Virus record (IMG/VR): IMGVR_UViG_3300025853_000130 | Span: 1 to 51,243 of that record | Length of the DNA stretch: 51,243 nucleotides | DNA from: a virus | Reading direction: 5' to 3' (one strand) | Shown here: positions 1 through 7,097 of the stretch, piece after piece | Position numbering within the stretch: position 1 is the first letter of the stretch | How the letters are laid out: the number at the start of each line of letters is the position of its first letter | The notes under the pieces: generated by a model | Seen by the model: only the letters and a program-made list of their open reading frames with translations | What the model was told of the DNA's origin: nothing | Databases searched by the model: none | Position numbers and translations under genes: made by a program

Positions 1-494
1 TAAATATCTTTTAACAAACGCCATGACATATCCATCGGCTCGCCTGTTTGTATTTGTGAACCTTGCTTGGCTTTCTCGGCCATCTGTTGATTGTTCTGTT
101 GTTGCATTTGTTGTTGCTGTGCAAAATGTTGGCCTACTGCCATCGCCGCCCCACCTGCTCGTTGAGCGGCTGATTGTTGAGCGGGTGATTGTTGAGAGGG
201 TGATAGTTGGGCGTTATCTTCTTGACCTGCTTCTGTATTATCCGACCCCGAAGTAGCCATTGATGATGATGCCATCGAATTTTGTGTGCTACTTGGGGCT
301 TGACCTCCGCCTCCAAGTAGTTTAGAACCTAACATTGAAATGCCTAAGTTTTTAGCCGCACCTTTAGCCGCACCCTTAATTCCTCCCTGTAGGGCTTTTG
401 TACCAACCATTCTCAAAGCATTCATAGCAAGTGGAGCAAGAAATGCAAATTTTTCGATGTCGTCGTTGCCTTTTTTGACAGCGATGCGACTCAT
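1..494 (-). CDS. Gln-rich protein with EPMD tag, 3'-truncated by window edge
   Basis: Reading the - strand from ATG at 494 gives 164 codons with no stop before base 1, so the C-terminus is missing. Residues about 10-65 are Ala/Gly/Leu-rich and could form hydrophobic helices (LAPLAMNALRMVG, then GIKGAAKGAAKNLG). Residues about 65-150 are low complexity, rich in Ser, Gln and Ala, including a 15-bp tandem repeat. The visible end carries the recurring tag GEPMDMSWRLLK (bases 44-9), so a cargo module probably follows outside the window, as in the gene at 546. There is no Shine-Dalgarno before the ATG; an AT-rich box about 26 bp upstream suggests a leaderless transcript. It diverges from the gene at 546. 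Function unknown; a minor virion protein is a guess from composition only. Confidence 0.7.
   Translation of the reverse strand, partial: MSRIAVKKGNDDIEKFAFLAPLAMNALRMVGTKALQGGIKGAAKGAAKNLGISMLGSKLLGGGGQAPSSTQNSMASSSMATSGSDNTEAGQEDNAQLSPSQQSPAQQSAAQRAGGAAMAVGQHFAQQQQMQQQNNQQMAEKAKQGSQIQTGEPMDMSWRLLKDI
9..44 (-). repeat. EPMD tag copy in the truncated - strand gene
   Basis: The - strand codes GEPMDMSWRLLK here, one of 11 copies of the tag in the window. It keeps the Glu-Pro-Met-Asp start, the Trp and the Leu-Leu-Lys end, and shares the nucleotide core CGAGCCGATGGAT with the copies at 8453 and 8816. Confidence 0.75.
160..204 (-). repeat. 15-bp tandem repeat, three copies, in Gln/Ser/Ala tract
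   Basis: Three 15-bp units (160-174, 175-189, 190-204) of the form TGTTGAGNGGGTGAT lie in tandem inside the - strand gene and code for a Gln-Gln-Ser-Pro/Ala-Ala type pentapeptide. The in-frame unit length means copy number can change without breaking the gene. Confidence 0.65.
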
Positions 495-545
495 GCATAT
501 CGCATGAGGCGATAATTCTTTAATTTATGGGCGTTTAGAAATACC
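495..545. promoter_or_regulatory. Divergent promoter region between the - strand gene and the gene at 546
   Basis: The 51 bp between the two divergent starts hold an AT-rich stretch at about 512-528 (AATTCTTTAATTTAT). It lies about 20-26 bp from both ATGs (494 on -, 546 on +). Neither ATG has a Shine-Dalgarno, which fits leaderless archaeal transcripts from a shared TATA-like centre. A small inverted repeat TCATGC-ATATC-GCATGA (491-507) overlaps the - strand start and could be an operator. This is by eye; no transcript data. Confidence 0.35.
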
Positions 546-2876
546 ATGCGGAAGGTGGCGATACGCAAAGCGTACATTTCGCCCCAAGAGTATCGGCAGT
601 ATCTTGAAGATGTGAACCCGTTAGGTGGAAGCATACATTCACTTAGAATGCAACCAGCAGAATACAAAACACCAGCAGAAGCAAGGTCGTTAATGAGTGG
701 AGAAAATGTATTTTTTAGAAATAACCTAAGATACGCTCGACACAAAAATATAGATAAATTACCTTTGGAATTAGACGGAGTACCTTTAGGTGGCCGTTTT
801 ACATATCCCGCAGAATTATTTTCATTCAATCCCGATTTTCAATCGCATTCAAAAGCAGATGTGCCTTCAAGTTACAAGCATGGAAATAGACCGTTGCATC
901 TTTATGGGTTTGAAGGTAAAAATACACCACAAAGATATGCAGAAGTCTTGCAACCCGAAGGTATAATTTATGGCGATGTACCAGAAAGTGATATTCAAAG
1001 AATTACAAACAGACCTATAGATTTTCATGCATTAAGAATGGCGGCAACTGCTTTAATGCCAACGAATAATTTATCTATTGATGAATTAAAAGAAAAGGAA
1101 ATTGAAGCCGCAAAACAATTGATAGCATATGGAATACCACCTGTTCTTAGTGAAGATGTTTCACCCGTTACTCTTGAGCGAACACCTCAATCATGGGAAT
1201 CTATTGAGGATTTTCACGACCCATTTCAACAATGGAGTAAAAATCAACAACTTTTAAATGAACCATTAACGGATTTTACATTTCCAAAAGGTGAACCAAT
1301 GGAAATCGCCTTCCAACTGCTCAAACAAAGCCTTGAATTGCAACCTCCAATGACTCAAAGTGTTGAAGAGCAAGCACCAATGCAAGAAGATACACCCATG
1401 ATAGATATGCAAACAATAGAAAATAATGACCCTTGCTCTTGTGCTGAAACTGTTAGAACAGAAATACTTTCAGATTACCAAAATTACCTAAATCAGATAA
1501 TTGAAGATGAAGATGAAGATGGGCCTAATTGGACTTTTGGTGAGGAAAATGACCCCGAATATGAAACTCCGCATAAGCACGAAGCGTTAAAATATATGGA
1601 ATCTTTGATAGAAGAAGTTGAAAACGCAAGTTGTGAAGAAATAATGGAATATGAATTATATGATGAAATGTGTGATAATGCTGGTTTTAGTGAAGCCGAC
1701 CAAATGAAATACACAGGCGAACCAATGGACATCGCTTTGCGGTTGCTCAAAAATGATTATAGTCAATTACTCCGCTACCGGTTATTCAGCCCCCGATTTA
1801 GATTGAATGAAAATATAGCACCAATGGAAAATTTACCCAATTATCCATTAGGTTTGGATAAACCGGATGATATGGATGTAAGATTTATTAACAATTTAAA
1901 AAATACTATGAGAGATACCGGCAGAAATCATTTAAATTTTAGAACAACTAATGAGTCATCGCCAGATTTCGTACCCTTAACCTATTGGGAAAAAAGAGCA
2001 GATGATAAGAAAAGAGGCGAAATGTTATGGCAAAATAGATTAGATGAATTACAGGCGGCAAATGAAGAAAGAAAAAGAATGGGAATTGCAAACCCTGTTA
2101 ATGTATATACAAACAGAAAACCATTAACTGTGCGGTTGCCTAAAAAGCAAGAGCCAGAAAATGAAGAAGCAGAAAATGAAGATGAAAAACTCGCCAGCGA
2201 ACCAATGAACATCGCCTTCCAACTGCTCAAGGAAGACATTGATTATCAAGACGAAGAGTACATTCATCCTCATGAACAAATATGGAATGATGAAGCAGAT
2301 GAACAACTTATTGCTACTACCAATTCTTTGTGGGATTATGTGGAAAACATGAGTGATGATGACAAGTTATCCTTTTTGAATAATCAAGGAAATTACTTCA
2401 TGAATATGGCTTTTCAAAATCATTTTCCTACTACAAAAGAGGAATTAGACCGAGCAGTAATGGAAATAATGTTTGACGCATGGCAAGACTCGCAAGCGGA
2501 AATGCCCGGTGGTATTGATTTTGGTGATACTAAACCCGATGGCCTCCTTGACCCCGTAAGAGCGCACGCAGTACACCCCTCTCAATGGAAGAAACTCGCC
2601 AGCGAACCTATGGAAATCGCCTTTCAACTGCTCAAAGAGCGTGTAAGCCCCGAAGCCAAGCGGCACAAGTTGGAGTACGACAAGAAGTATGAGTCCAGCC
2701 CCGAAAGAATAAAGTATAGAGAGCAACTTAACCAAGAACGAAGAAAGCGTGGCATATACGGTAGCCACGACCATAAAGACATCAGCCACACCGAAGGTGG
2801 CAAATTAACTCTTGAAGGAGAACATGAAAACAGGGCAAGACATTTCAAAGACAAGGGAACTCTTCGGGAGTTGTAA
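546..2876 (+). CDS. Modular polyprotein-like gene with four internal EPMD tags; HNH-like last module
   Basis: The 776-residue product is not one recognisable fold. It is cut into segments by four near-identical tags: GEPMEIAFQLLK (249-260), GEPMDIALRLLK (391-402), SEPMNIAFQLLK (551-562) and SEPMEIAFQLLK (686-697). Each tag starts a new, dissimilar segment of 85-160 residues, as if separate tagged genes had been joined in frame. Residues 1-248 are unrecognised. The second segment is acidic with a CSC pair and a run of Asp/Glu. The last segment (about 698-776) has the pattern SSPERIKYREQLNQERRKRG followed by a His-Asp-His and a late Asn-Arg; this resembles small HNH-like proteins of phages, a family match made by eye. 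Start ATG 546 has no Shine-Dalgarno. The next gene begins 2 bp after the stop with the same tag, so it reads as the fifth module, separated by a stop codon. Confidence 0.75.
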   Translation: MRKVAIRKAYISPQEYRQYLEDVNPLGGSIHSLRMQPAEYKTPAEARSLMSGENVFFRNNLRYARHKNIDKLPLELDGVPLGGRFTYPAELFSFNPDFQSHSKADVPSSYKHGNRPLHLYGFEGKNTPQRYAEVLQPEGIIYGDVPESDIQRITNRPIDFHALRMAATALMPTNNLSIDELKEKEIEAAKQLIAYGIPPVLSEDVSPVTLERTPQSWESIEDFHDPFQQWSKNQQLLNEPLTDFTFPKGEPMEIAFQLLKQSLELQPPMTQSVEEQAPMQEDTPMIDMQTIENNDPCSCAETVRTEILSDYQNYLNQIIEDEDEDGPNWTFGEENDPEYETPHKHEALKYMESLIEEVENASCEEIMEYELYDEMCDNAGFSEADQMKYTGEPMDIALRLLKNDYSQLLRYRLFSPRFRLNENIAPMENLPNYPLGLDKPDDMDVRFINNLKNTMRDTGRNHLNFRTTNESSPDFVPLTYWEKRADDKKRGEMLWQNRLDELQAANEERKRMGIANPVNVYTNRKPLTVRLPKKQEPENEEAENEDEKLASEPMNIAFQLLKEDIDYQDEEYIHPHEQIWNDEADEQLIATTNSLWDYVENMSDDDKLSFLNNQGNYFMNMAFQNHFPTTKEELDRAVMEIMFDAWQDSQAEMPGGIDFGDTKPDGLLDPVRAHAVHPSQWKKLASEPMEIAFQLLKERVSPEAKRHKLEYDKKYESSPERIKYREQLNQERRKRGIYGSHDHKDISHTEGGKLTLEGEHENRARHFKDKGTLREL
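1290..1325 (+). repeat. EPMD tag copy 1 of the polyprotein-like gene
   Basis: Codes GEPMEIAFQLLK. The nucleotide core GAACCAATGGAAATCGCC is nearly shared with the copies at 1716, 2196 and 2601, so the copies are related by descent rather than only by amino acid convergence. Confidence 0.8.
1716..1751 (+). repeat. EPMD tag copy 2 of the polyprotein-like gene
   Basis: Codes GEPMDIALRLLK, 426 bp (142 codons) after copy 1. It is the most diverged of the four at the Ala-x-x position (Leu-Arg instead of Phe-Gln). Confidence 0.8.
2196..2231 (+). repeat. EPMD tag copy 3 of the polyprotein-like gene
   Basis: Codes SEPMNIAFQLLK. It is preceded by Lys-Leu-Ala, as is copy 4, so the repeated unit extends about three codons upstream in these two copies. 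Confidence 0.8.
2601..2636 (+). repeat. EPMD tag copy 4 of the polyprotein-like gene
   Basis: Codes SEPMEIAFQLLK, again after Lys-Leu-Ala. It introduces the basic HNH-like last segment. Confidence 0.8.
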
Positions 2877-2878
2877 AA

Positions 2879-3340
2879 ATGACTCCGATGGACAAGGCTT
2901 GGTTGTTTTTGAAAATGCCGGTGTATGAAACAAATGTACCCGGTATTCGTTTTGTCACTCAAGGAGATAATGAAGATTGGACACAAGATAAAAGTCTTCA
3001 TGGGGGATTACCGGGTGTTTGGATAAAAGAAGGAAAAACATTTGATTCAACTGAAAGAGAAATACCGCATGAAAGTGATTTAGAAGATTTTGCGGAAATA
3101 ACCAACATGACTCCAAATCAATTCTTACAAGAAACAGGAACAGATGAAATGGTTGAAGATGATTACTACAAAAACCTCATGCAAAGAGCAATGCAAGGAG
3201 AAGATATGCGTTTTGTAATACCAAGAGCAGACTATGTATTTACCGATAGTCCTGTGGGTCATGATGGTCGCCATCGTATGAGAGCATTACAGCAATTAGG
3301 CTACGGAGATACTTCAGTACCTGTCTTTAGGCAATGGTAA
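2879..3340 (+). CDS. EPMD-tagged protein with ParB/sulfiredoxin-like C-terminus
   Basis: The 153-residue product begins directly with a tag variant, MTPMDKAWLFLK (1-12). Its C-terminus holds VGHDGRHRMRALQQLGYGD then Val-Pro-Val, the Gly-x-His-Arg-x-x-Ala signature of ParB-like nuclease/sulfiredoxin-fold domains. The region between is acidic. The ParB fold is known to bind nucleotides or cut DNA, but activity here is inferred from one motif. It lies 2 bp after the polyprotein-like gene and is probably translated with it. It marks the end of this module block; a noncoding repeat region follows. Confidence 0.7.
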   Translation: MTPMDKAWLFLKMPVYETNVPGIRFVTQGDNEDWTQDKSLHGGLPGVWIKEGKTFDSTEREIPHESDLEDFAEITNMTPNQFLQETGTDEMVEDDYYKNLMQRAMQGEDMRFVIPRADYVFTDSPVGHDGRHRMRALQQLGYGDTSVPVFRQW

Positions 3341-3347
3341 GCACTCA

Positions 3348-3378
3348 CTTTATTCACTTTATTCAAAACTTTATTCAC
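3348..3378 (+). repeat. Left arm of 31-bp perfect inverted repeat
   Basis: It matches the reverse complement of 3486-3516 at every base by eye. It contains three CTTTATTCA 9-mers with a four-base AAA-type spacer between the second and third. Confidence 0.85.
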
Positions 3379-3485
3379 CAAAATGACCAAAGCAAATATT
3401 CATTATTCATTATACCTCTATTATTTATTATATATTATTTTAAGACACTATGAATAAAGTGAATAAAGTAGGAATAGTCATTTGA

Positions 3486-3516
3486 GTGAATAAAGTTTTG
3501 AATAAAGTGAATAAAG
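3486..3516 (-). repeat. Right arm of 31-bp perfect inverted repeat
   Basis: It is the reverse complement of 3348-3378, with 107 bp between arms. A further tandem pair of the same 9-mer lies between the arms at 3451-3468. Confidence 0.85.
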
Positions 3517-3560
3517 CGAAACAGTTATAATGACCATATTTTTGACCAAGAGTGAGGACA

Positions 3561-4130
3561 ATGCAACCGAATAGTAACACAACCGAGGCTGAAATACGAC
3601 TAATGGGGCTAATTCTTGCCCAATCTGCACTTGTAGGATTGGCAATAGGTTTCTTTGATGCAGATATGTGGCTAAACAGTAATGACCCCGTAGTGAACGG
3701 GTTCACTTACGCTATGGCGGCATTTTTTGTACAAGGTATAGCGTATTATTTCTTCAAAATGTTCTTTGAACAAAACATGCAAGAAAAAGTACGCCTTCAA
3801 AACATTGAGAGAGAACGCAGTTTTCGATACCGTAACATGCAAAATCAATTTGATGCACGCAGGTCGGAAATGGAAATAAGAGTGCAAGAAGCACAACTTG
3901 AAGCAGAACTTAGATGGATGGAGTTAAATCCCGGTAAAATGCCGCCGTCTTGGGGTGTTATAGATGCACCATCCGCTTTTAAAGAAGAAAACAAACTTAT
4001 TGAAAATCCGCCAAAACATACTGCTGAAATTAAACAACCAATCAATTTAGGTTTGGGTATTGCAGATGAAGATGTTACATTAAAAAAAGATGGAACACCA
4101 GATAAGCGTTTTCAAAAGAAAGAAGAGTGA
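3561..4130 (+). CDS. Two-pass membrane protein with coiled coil, first gene of GTPase operon
   Basis: ATG 3561 is chosen because GTGAGG lies just upstream; a GTG at 3552 is in frame. The 189-residue product has two hydrophobic segments, about 14-32 (LMGLILAQSALVGLAIGFF) and 48-68 (FTYAMAAFFVQGIAYYFFKMF). A charged Glu/Arg-rich stretch at 70-125 is likely coiled coil, and the tail is hydrophilic and Lys-rich. The topology suggests a membrane anchor with a long cytoplasmic rod. It heads a run of closely spaced genes that includes the GTPase at 4395, so it may be the GTPase's membrane partner; this is inference from neighbourhood. No family recognised. Confidence 0.75.
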   Translation: MQPNSNTTEAEIRLMGLILAQSALVGLAIGFFDADMWLNSNDPVVNGFTYAMAAFFVQGIAYYFFKMFFEQNMQEKVRLQNIERERSFRYRNMQNQFDARRSEMEIRVQEAQLEAELRWMELNPGKMPPSWGVIDAPSAFKEENKLIENPPKHTAEIKQPINLGLGIADEDVTLKKDGTPDKRFQKKEE

Positions 4131-4141
4131 GGTGATACCTC
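4129..4141 (+). promoter_or_regulatory. Shine-Dalgarno inside a small hairpin before the gene at 4142
   Basis: GAGGTGATACCTC folds as GAGGU-GAU-ACCUC, with the ribosome-binding site in the stem and the ATG immediately after it. The identical 13-mer stands in the same place before the gene at 29343. The stem is only five pairs with a three-base loop, so its effect could be small. Confidence 0.5.
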
Positions 4142-4402
4142 ATGGGTCGAATCTTTAAAACTCCCGAAGATGATTCGACTGAGGCTACGCTACGAGCATT
4201 GCATACGCAAAACACACTTGATAATTATTACGAAAAAGGTATTGGATGGATAAGAACAATTCTTTTTACAATTTTAGGTATGATGTTTGTGAGTTTATGG
4301 GAAAACATAACAGGTGAATCGTTATGGGTAAATACAGTGGAATGGTTTTGGAACAAAGTCGAAGATTTTGGAAATTGGGTATTGGGGTGGTTAGATGGTT
4401 GA
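4142..4402 (+). CDS. Small single-pass membrane protein with Trp-rich tail
   Basis: The 86-residue product has a hydrophilic N-terminus, one transmembrane segment at about 34-53 (IGWIRTILFTILGMMFVSLW) and a Trp-rich amphipathic C-terminus (six Trp between 62 and 83). GAGGTGAT precedes the ATG. It overlaps the GTPase gene by 8 bp, so the two are translationally coupled. Role unknown; pairing with the GTPase at a membrane is the simplest idea. Confidence 0.75.
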   Translation: MGRIFKTPEDDSTEATLRALHTQNTLDNYYEKGIGWIRTILFTILGMMFVSLWENITGESLWVNTVEWFWNKVEDFGNWVLGWLDG

Positions 4403-5111
4403 ACCCGTTGGCTCGGCGGTTGTCGGTGCGGCAATATGGGGTCAAACCCTATACAACTCATGGAAGCCACGCAAGGTCGGTATTTACGGTGCGGGATTAG
4501 TTGGTAAAACTACACTTGACCGTTTTATGACAACACCCGGTGAAATGGAAGACATACCGTTAGAAGAGCGTACTGAACATATGCGAATTCTCGGTAGGTA
4601 TTTACTTCCAAAACCTACACGAAAGCGTATTTCATGGAAAGGTCAAAAGCGTGTTGTATTTTCATCCGATATAGGTGGTCAAGAGCGTTTTTGGAATCTA
4701 TGGATTGATGACATGGTAACTCGACAAGCCGAAGCAATTGTGTATATATTTGACGATAGAGTGTTGAAAGGCGGCGAAGAAGCATTACAACAAATTGCTG
4801 GTTTCAAATATTTAGTGGATGCTATCGTACATAGACAATACCGATATAGAAATTTAAAAAGCAGATGGAAAGGTAAAAAATATATTCCAAAGTTAATTAT
4901 GATTGTAGCAAACAAAGCGGATAGGTTTTTTGATGAAACTGCCGCAATGTTGTGGGGGCAAGACAGAATAGGAGAACACAAAATATTTGATGCTTTTCGT
5001 GATGATTTAATTCGTTTGCAAAAAGCAGGTGTACCAACAAGAAAATCATTCATGGCAACGAGAATAGGTTGGAATGTGGAAAATACAATGGTAAATTTAC
5101 TTACAGCATAG
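4395..5111 (+). CDS. Arf/Rab-like small GTPase
   Basis: The 238-residue product has the full set of Ras-superfamily motifs: P-loop GAGLVGKTT (32-40), switch II DIGGQERFW (92-100) with the catalytic-type Gln96, and the guanine-specificity motif NKAD (173-176). A late stretch ATRIGWNVENT (221-231) is placed like the G5/last helix. The DxGGQ form is typical of Arf-like proteins, while QERF recalls Rab. Known members switch between GDP and GTP states to control membrane or polarity processes. No lipidation site is seen; N-terminal residues 1-25 are mildly hydrophobic. The gene sits between small membrane proteins and an AbrB-like gene with overlapping or short junctions. A small GTPase of this kind in a tailed virus is unexpected. 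Biochemical role here is unknown. Confidence 0.85.
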   Translation: MVEPVGSAVVGAAIWGQTLYNSWKPRKVGIYGAGLVGKTTLDRFMTTPGEMEDIPLEERTEHMRILGRYLLPKPTRKRISWKGQKRVVFSSDIGGQERFWNLWIDDMVTRQAEAIVYIFDDRVLKGGEEALQQIAGFKYLVDAIVHRQYRYRNLKSRWKGKKYIPKLIMIVANKADRFFDETAAMLWGQDRIGEHKIFDAFRDDLIRLQKAGVPTRKSFMATRIGWNVENTMVNLLTA

Positions 5112-5119
5112 GTGATAAT

Positions 5120-5290
5120 ATGACAAAAACAACAGTAGCATCAGTAGGAAAAGATACAAAAAGTGTAAGAACTGTTATTCCAATGTGGATAGCAGAATTT
5201 CTAAATCTTAAAAAAGGAACAAAAATAGAATGGAGTATTGTACAAACCAGCAATGGTTTTACAGCACAAATAAAAGGTGATTCACAATGA
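5120..5290 (+). CDS. AbrB/SpoVT-like small DNA-binding protein
   Basis: GGTGAT at 5111-5116 is a strong ribosome-binding site for ATG 5120, giving 56 residues. The sequence VRTVIPMWIAEFLNLKKGTK followed by alternating hydrophobic strands fits a swapped-hairpin AbrB/SpoVT domain (the classical form is R-x-T-I-P-x-x-h-R-x-x-L-x-h-x-x-G-D). Such proteins are dimeric DNA-binding regulators or antitoxins. Here it could regulate its own operon or the repeats upstream at 3348-3516. Fold assignment is by motif only. Confidence 0.65.
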   Translation: MTKTTVASVGKDTKSVRTVIPMWIAEFLNLKKGTKIEWSIVQTSNGFTAQIKGDSQ

Positions 5291-6216
5291 TGAATTTTTA
5301 TCGAGAACCACAGTATCGTTTATCGGATGCAAATGAAGCACATTTGTACGCACTAAGCCAACAAGGAAATGCAGGGTTAAGTCATGCCGCTTTGTTAGAG
5401 CAAGCCACCGCTCAACAGTCTATGCAAAACATTGCAAATCAAGCAAACTTAGAAGTTCCAAAAGTCAATTTTTATCCAAGTCGCCATCCCGACCCAAACA
5501 AAGCAAGAAAAAAAGACATTAAACAAGCATACCGATTGCTCACTCCATCAAAAAGAAATTTGTTAAATCCTCTTCGATTGTTTTTTGGTCGTAAATATCG
5601 CTACGATAAACAATCAAGTATGTGCGTTGTTGATGGTTGCGATTGTGCTACACTCATTCAATATGATAATCTCTATGCCAAAATATGCGATGAAGATACA
5701 GGTAATACACTTTGGGAATTGTATTGGCAAAACCCTGTTACGGGGCAAGCCGAAGCATTTGTAGCAAAAGAAAAAGTTACGAATGGTCGAAAAATGAAAG
5801 GTACATATTGCCCCGAACACATGCATTTGTATCATCTTCTTTGCAAGTGGGAAGCAGAAGAAGATAAAATTAGAGAGGCTAATCCAAAAAGACTTCGTGA
5901 CCAAGTGAAAAAAGGAGTCAGCGTAGTTACTGTGCCGGTTTCTTCATTTAAGAAAAAAGACCCAACACCCGAAATGTTGCAAAAATATGAACCGTTCCTT
6001 GATGAGTTGATTCGAGATTCAAAGAAAACCAATGGAATTACAATTACTCATTATACAAATCCAATGACTAATCGCAATGACATCACTACAATTACATTTG
6101 ATTTGAGGATTTTTGAGCATGAATTATTTATGATGAACCAACCAACTGCCTCATTTCAAGATATGATAAATAACCAAAATGCTCTTGAACAAGAAATGTT
6201 TGGGGGTATCGAGTAA
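5287..6216 (+). CDS. Cys/His-rich protein of unknown function in GTPase operon
   Basis: The 309-residue product overlaps the AbrB-like gene by four bases (ATGA). The centre carries candidate metal ligands C113, C118, C120, C134, C175, H178, H180, H183 and C186, with the phrase YCPEHMHLYHLLC. This suggests one or two zinc sites, or an unusual metal site. The N-terminal 60 residues are Gln/Ala-rich and helical, and the C-terminal 50 residues are acidic and Asn/Gln-rich. No family recognised. The tight coupling with the GTPase genes suggests a common process. Confidence 0.7.
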   Translation: MMNFYREPQYRLSDANEAHLYALSQQGNAGLSHAALLEQATAQQSMQNIANQANLEVPKVNFYPSRHPDPNKARKKDIKQAYRLLTPSKRNLLNPLRLFFGRKYRYDKQSSMCVVDGCDCATLIQYDNLYAKICDEDTGNTLWELYWQNPVTGQAEAFVAKEKVTNGRKMKGTYCPEHMHLYHLLCKWEAEEDKIREANPKRLRDQVKKGVSVVTVPVSSFKKKDPTPEMLQKYEPFLDELIRDSKKTNGITITHYTNPMTNRNDITTITFDLRIFEHELFMMNQPTASFQDMINNQNALEQEMFGGIE

Positions 6217-6217
6217 G

Positions 6218-6853
6218 ATGTTAGGTTTGAGTAGCACACAATATACAAATAGCAATGGTGCGTTAAATTTAGGTGCATCAATGGGAAATTCTCCTATGCA
6301 AATGCAAAATCCGTGGGCAACACAACAACCAATGATGCAAGGTGGCACAGGGGCGTTCATGAACGGTATGACGGGAGGCCAAGCAAGTCAATGGGGTCAG
6401 CAACCAATTACTCCACCATCCGATATGGAATTGCAAATCATGTTGCTTCGTGGTATAGTGCCTATTGACAGGTTTATTGCAAGTAATCAAATGGGCTTAA
6501 TGATTGATATGTTATCTTCACTTATTTCGTTTTCAGTTCTTGAAATATTGCGAAATGCTACATTCAACATTGACGAAGATAATGGAACAATGACACTTGA
6601 TGTATCAAAATTACCACAACACTTGCAAACCATTAGCAGTGAAAATGTAAAATCTCATTTTTCATCTCTTCAAAGCACCGCACAACAAAACATTAATGCG
6701 GCTGAACAAAACCAACAACAATTAGCATATTTTGCACAACAATCAATGATGGGTGGTATGCTACATTCAGCACTTGCTGATGAGGGAATGATGCAAAAAG
6801 TTGGAGGCGGTGTTGGTTCATTTGCTCGTAGTATTATAACGGGAGGAAGATAA
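6218..6853 (+). CDS. Gln/Met/Gly-rich protein of unknown function
   Basis: Start ATG 6218 follows the previous stop by one base; a longer frame from TTG/ATG 6179 would overlap the previous gene. The 211-residue product has a low-complexity N-terminus (Met, Gln, Gly, Asn), a central folded-looking part around DMELQIMLLRGIVPIDRFIA and MIDMLSSLISFSVLEILRNA, and a Gln-rich then Gly-rich C-terminus. Composition resembles the - strand gene at 494 (both have Gln-Met runs). Function unknown. Confidence 0.7.
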   Translation: MLGLSSTQYTNSNGALNLGASMGNSPMQMQNPWATQQPMMQGGTGAFMNGMTGGQASQWGQQPITPPSDMELQIMLLRGIVPIDRFIASNQMGLMIDMLSSLISFSVLEILRNATFNIDEDNGTMTLDVSKLPQHLQTISSENVKSHFSSLQSTAQQNINAAEQNQQQLAYFAQQSMMGGMLHSALADEGMMQKVGGGVGSFARSIITGGR

Positions 6854-6854
6854 T

Positions 6855-7097
6855 ATGGATAAATACCTTCCATCTTCATTTGCCGCAACAACACTTGATG
6901 TTTTAAACCCAAATCGAAGCGTGATTATTGACATGATTATGGTACAAATTATTTCATTCATTGTGGCTCTTACAATGATTCTCTTGTTTAAAGGAGATAC
7001 ACTTGGCTCGGAAAAAGCATCATACCTTGTCATTGGAATCTTCGCCAGCACTATTTTCTTGAGTGCTGTCTATTCCCGCATCACGAGAGGGGCTTGA
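6855..7097 (+). CDS. Small two-pass membrane protein
   Basis: The 80-residue product starts one base after the previous stop. It has two transmembrane segments at about 23-46 (VIIDMIMVQIISFIVALTMI) and 56-73 (ASYLVIGIFASTIFLSAVYS). A holin could look like this, but a membrane partner of the GTPase operon is as likely because it closes that operon. Its last 78 bp are overlapped by the tail of the - strand frame at 7020. Confidence 0.7.
   Translation: MDKYLPSSFAATTLDVLNPNRSVIIDMIMVQIISFIVALTMILLFKGDTLGSEKASYLVIGIFASTIFLSAVYSRITRGA

Larger units (their letters stand above)
3341..3560. other. AT-rich noncoding region with iteron-like repeats; possible origin or operator
   Basis: This is the largest clear gap between + strand genes (220 bp). 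It contains eight copies of the 9-mer TGAATAAAG: five forward (3451, 3460, 3487, 3499, 3508) and three reverse (3348-3356, 3357-3365, 3369-3377). They compose a 31-bp perfect inverted repeat. The core between the arms is almost pure A/T (3394-3440). Near the right edge GTTATAAT (about 3524-3531) could be a TATA box for the operon that follows. The layout resembles plasmid or viral origins with iterons, or a cooperative repressor operator. Function is inferred from structure only. Confidence 0.6.

Noticed and set aside
1493-3001. - strand frames opposite the polyprotein-like gene
   Set aside because: Ser/Phe-rich antisense of acidic codons; no start signals or domains.
3348-3516. Insertion sequence ends or CRISPR array
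   Set aside because: Only 107 bp between the inverted arms and no transposase; repeat spacing is irregular and repeats are 9-mers, so neither a transposon nor a CRISPR fits.
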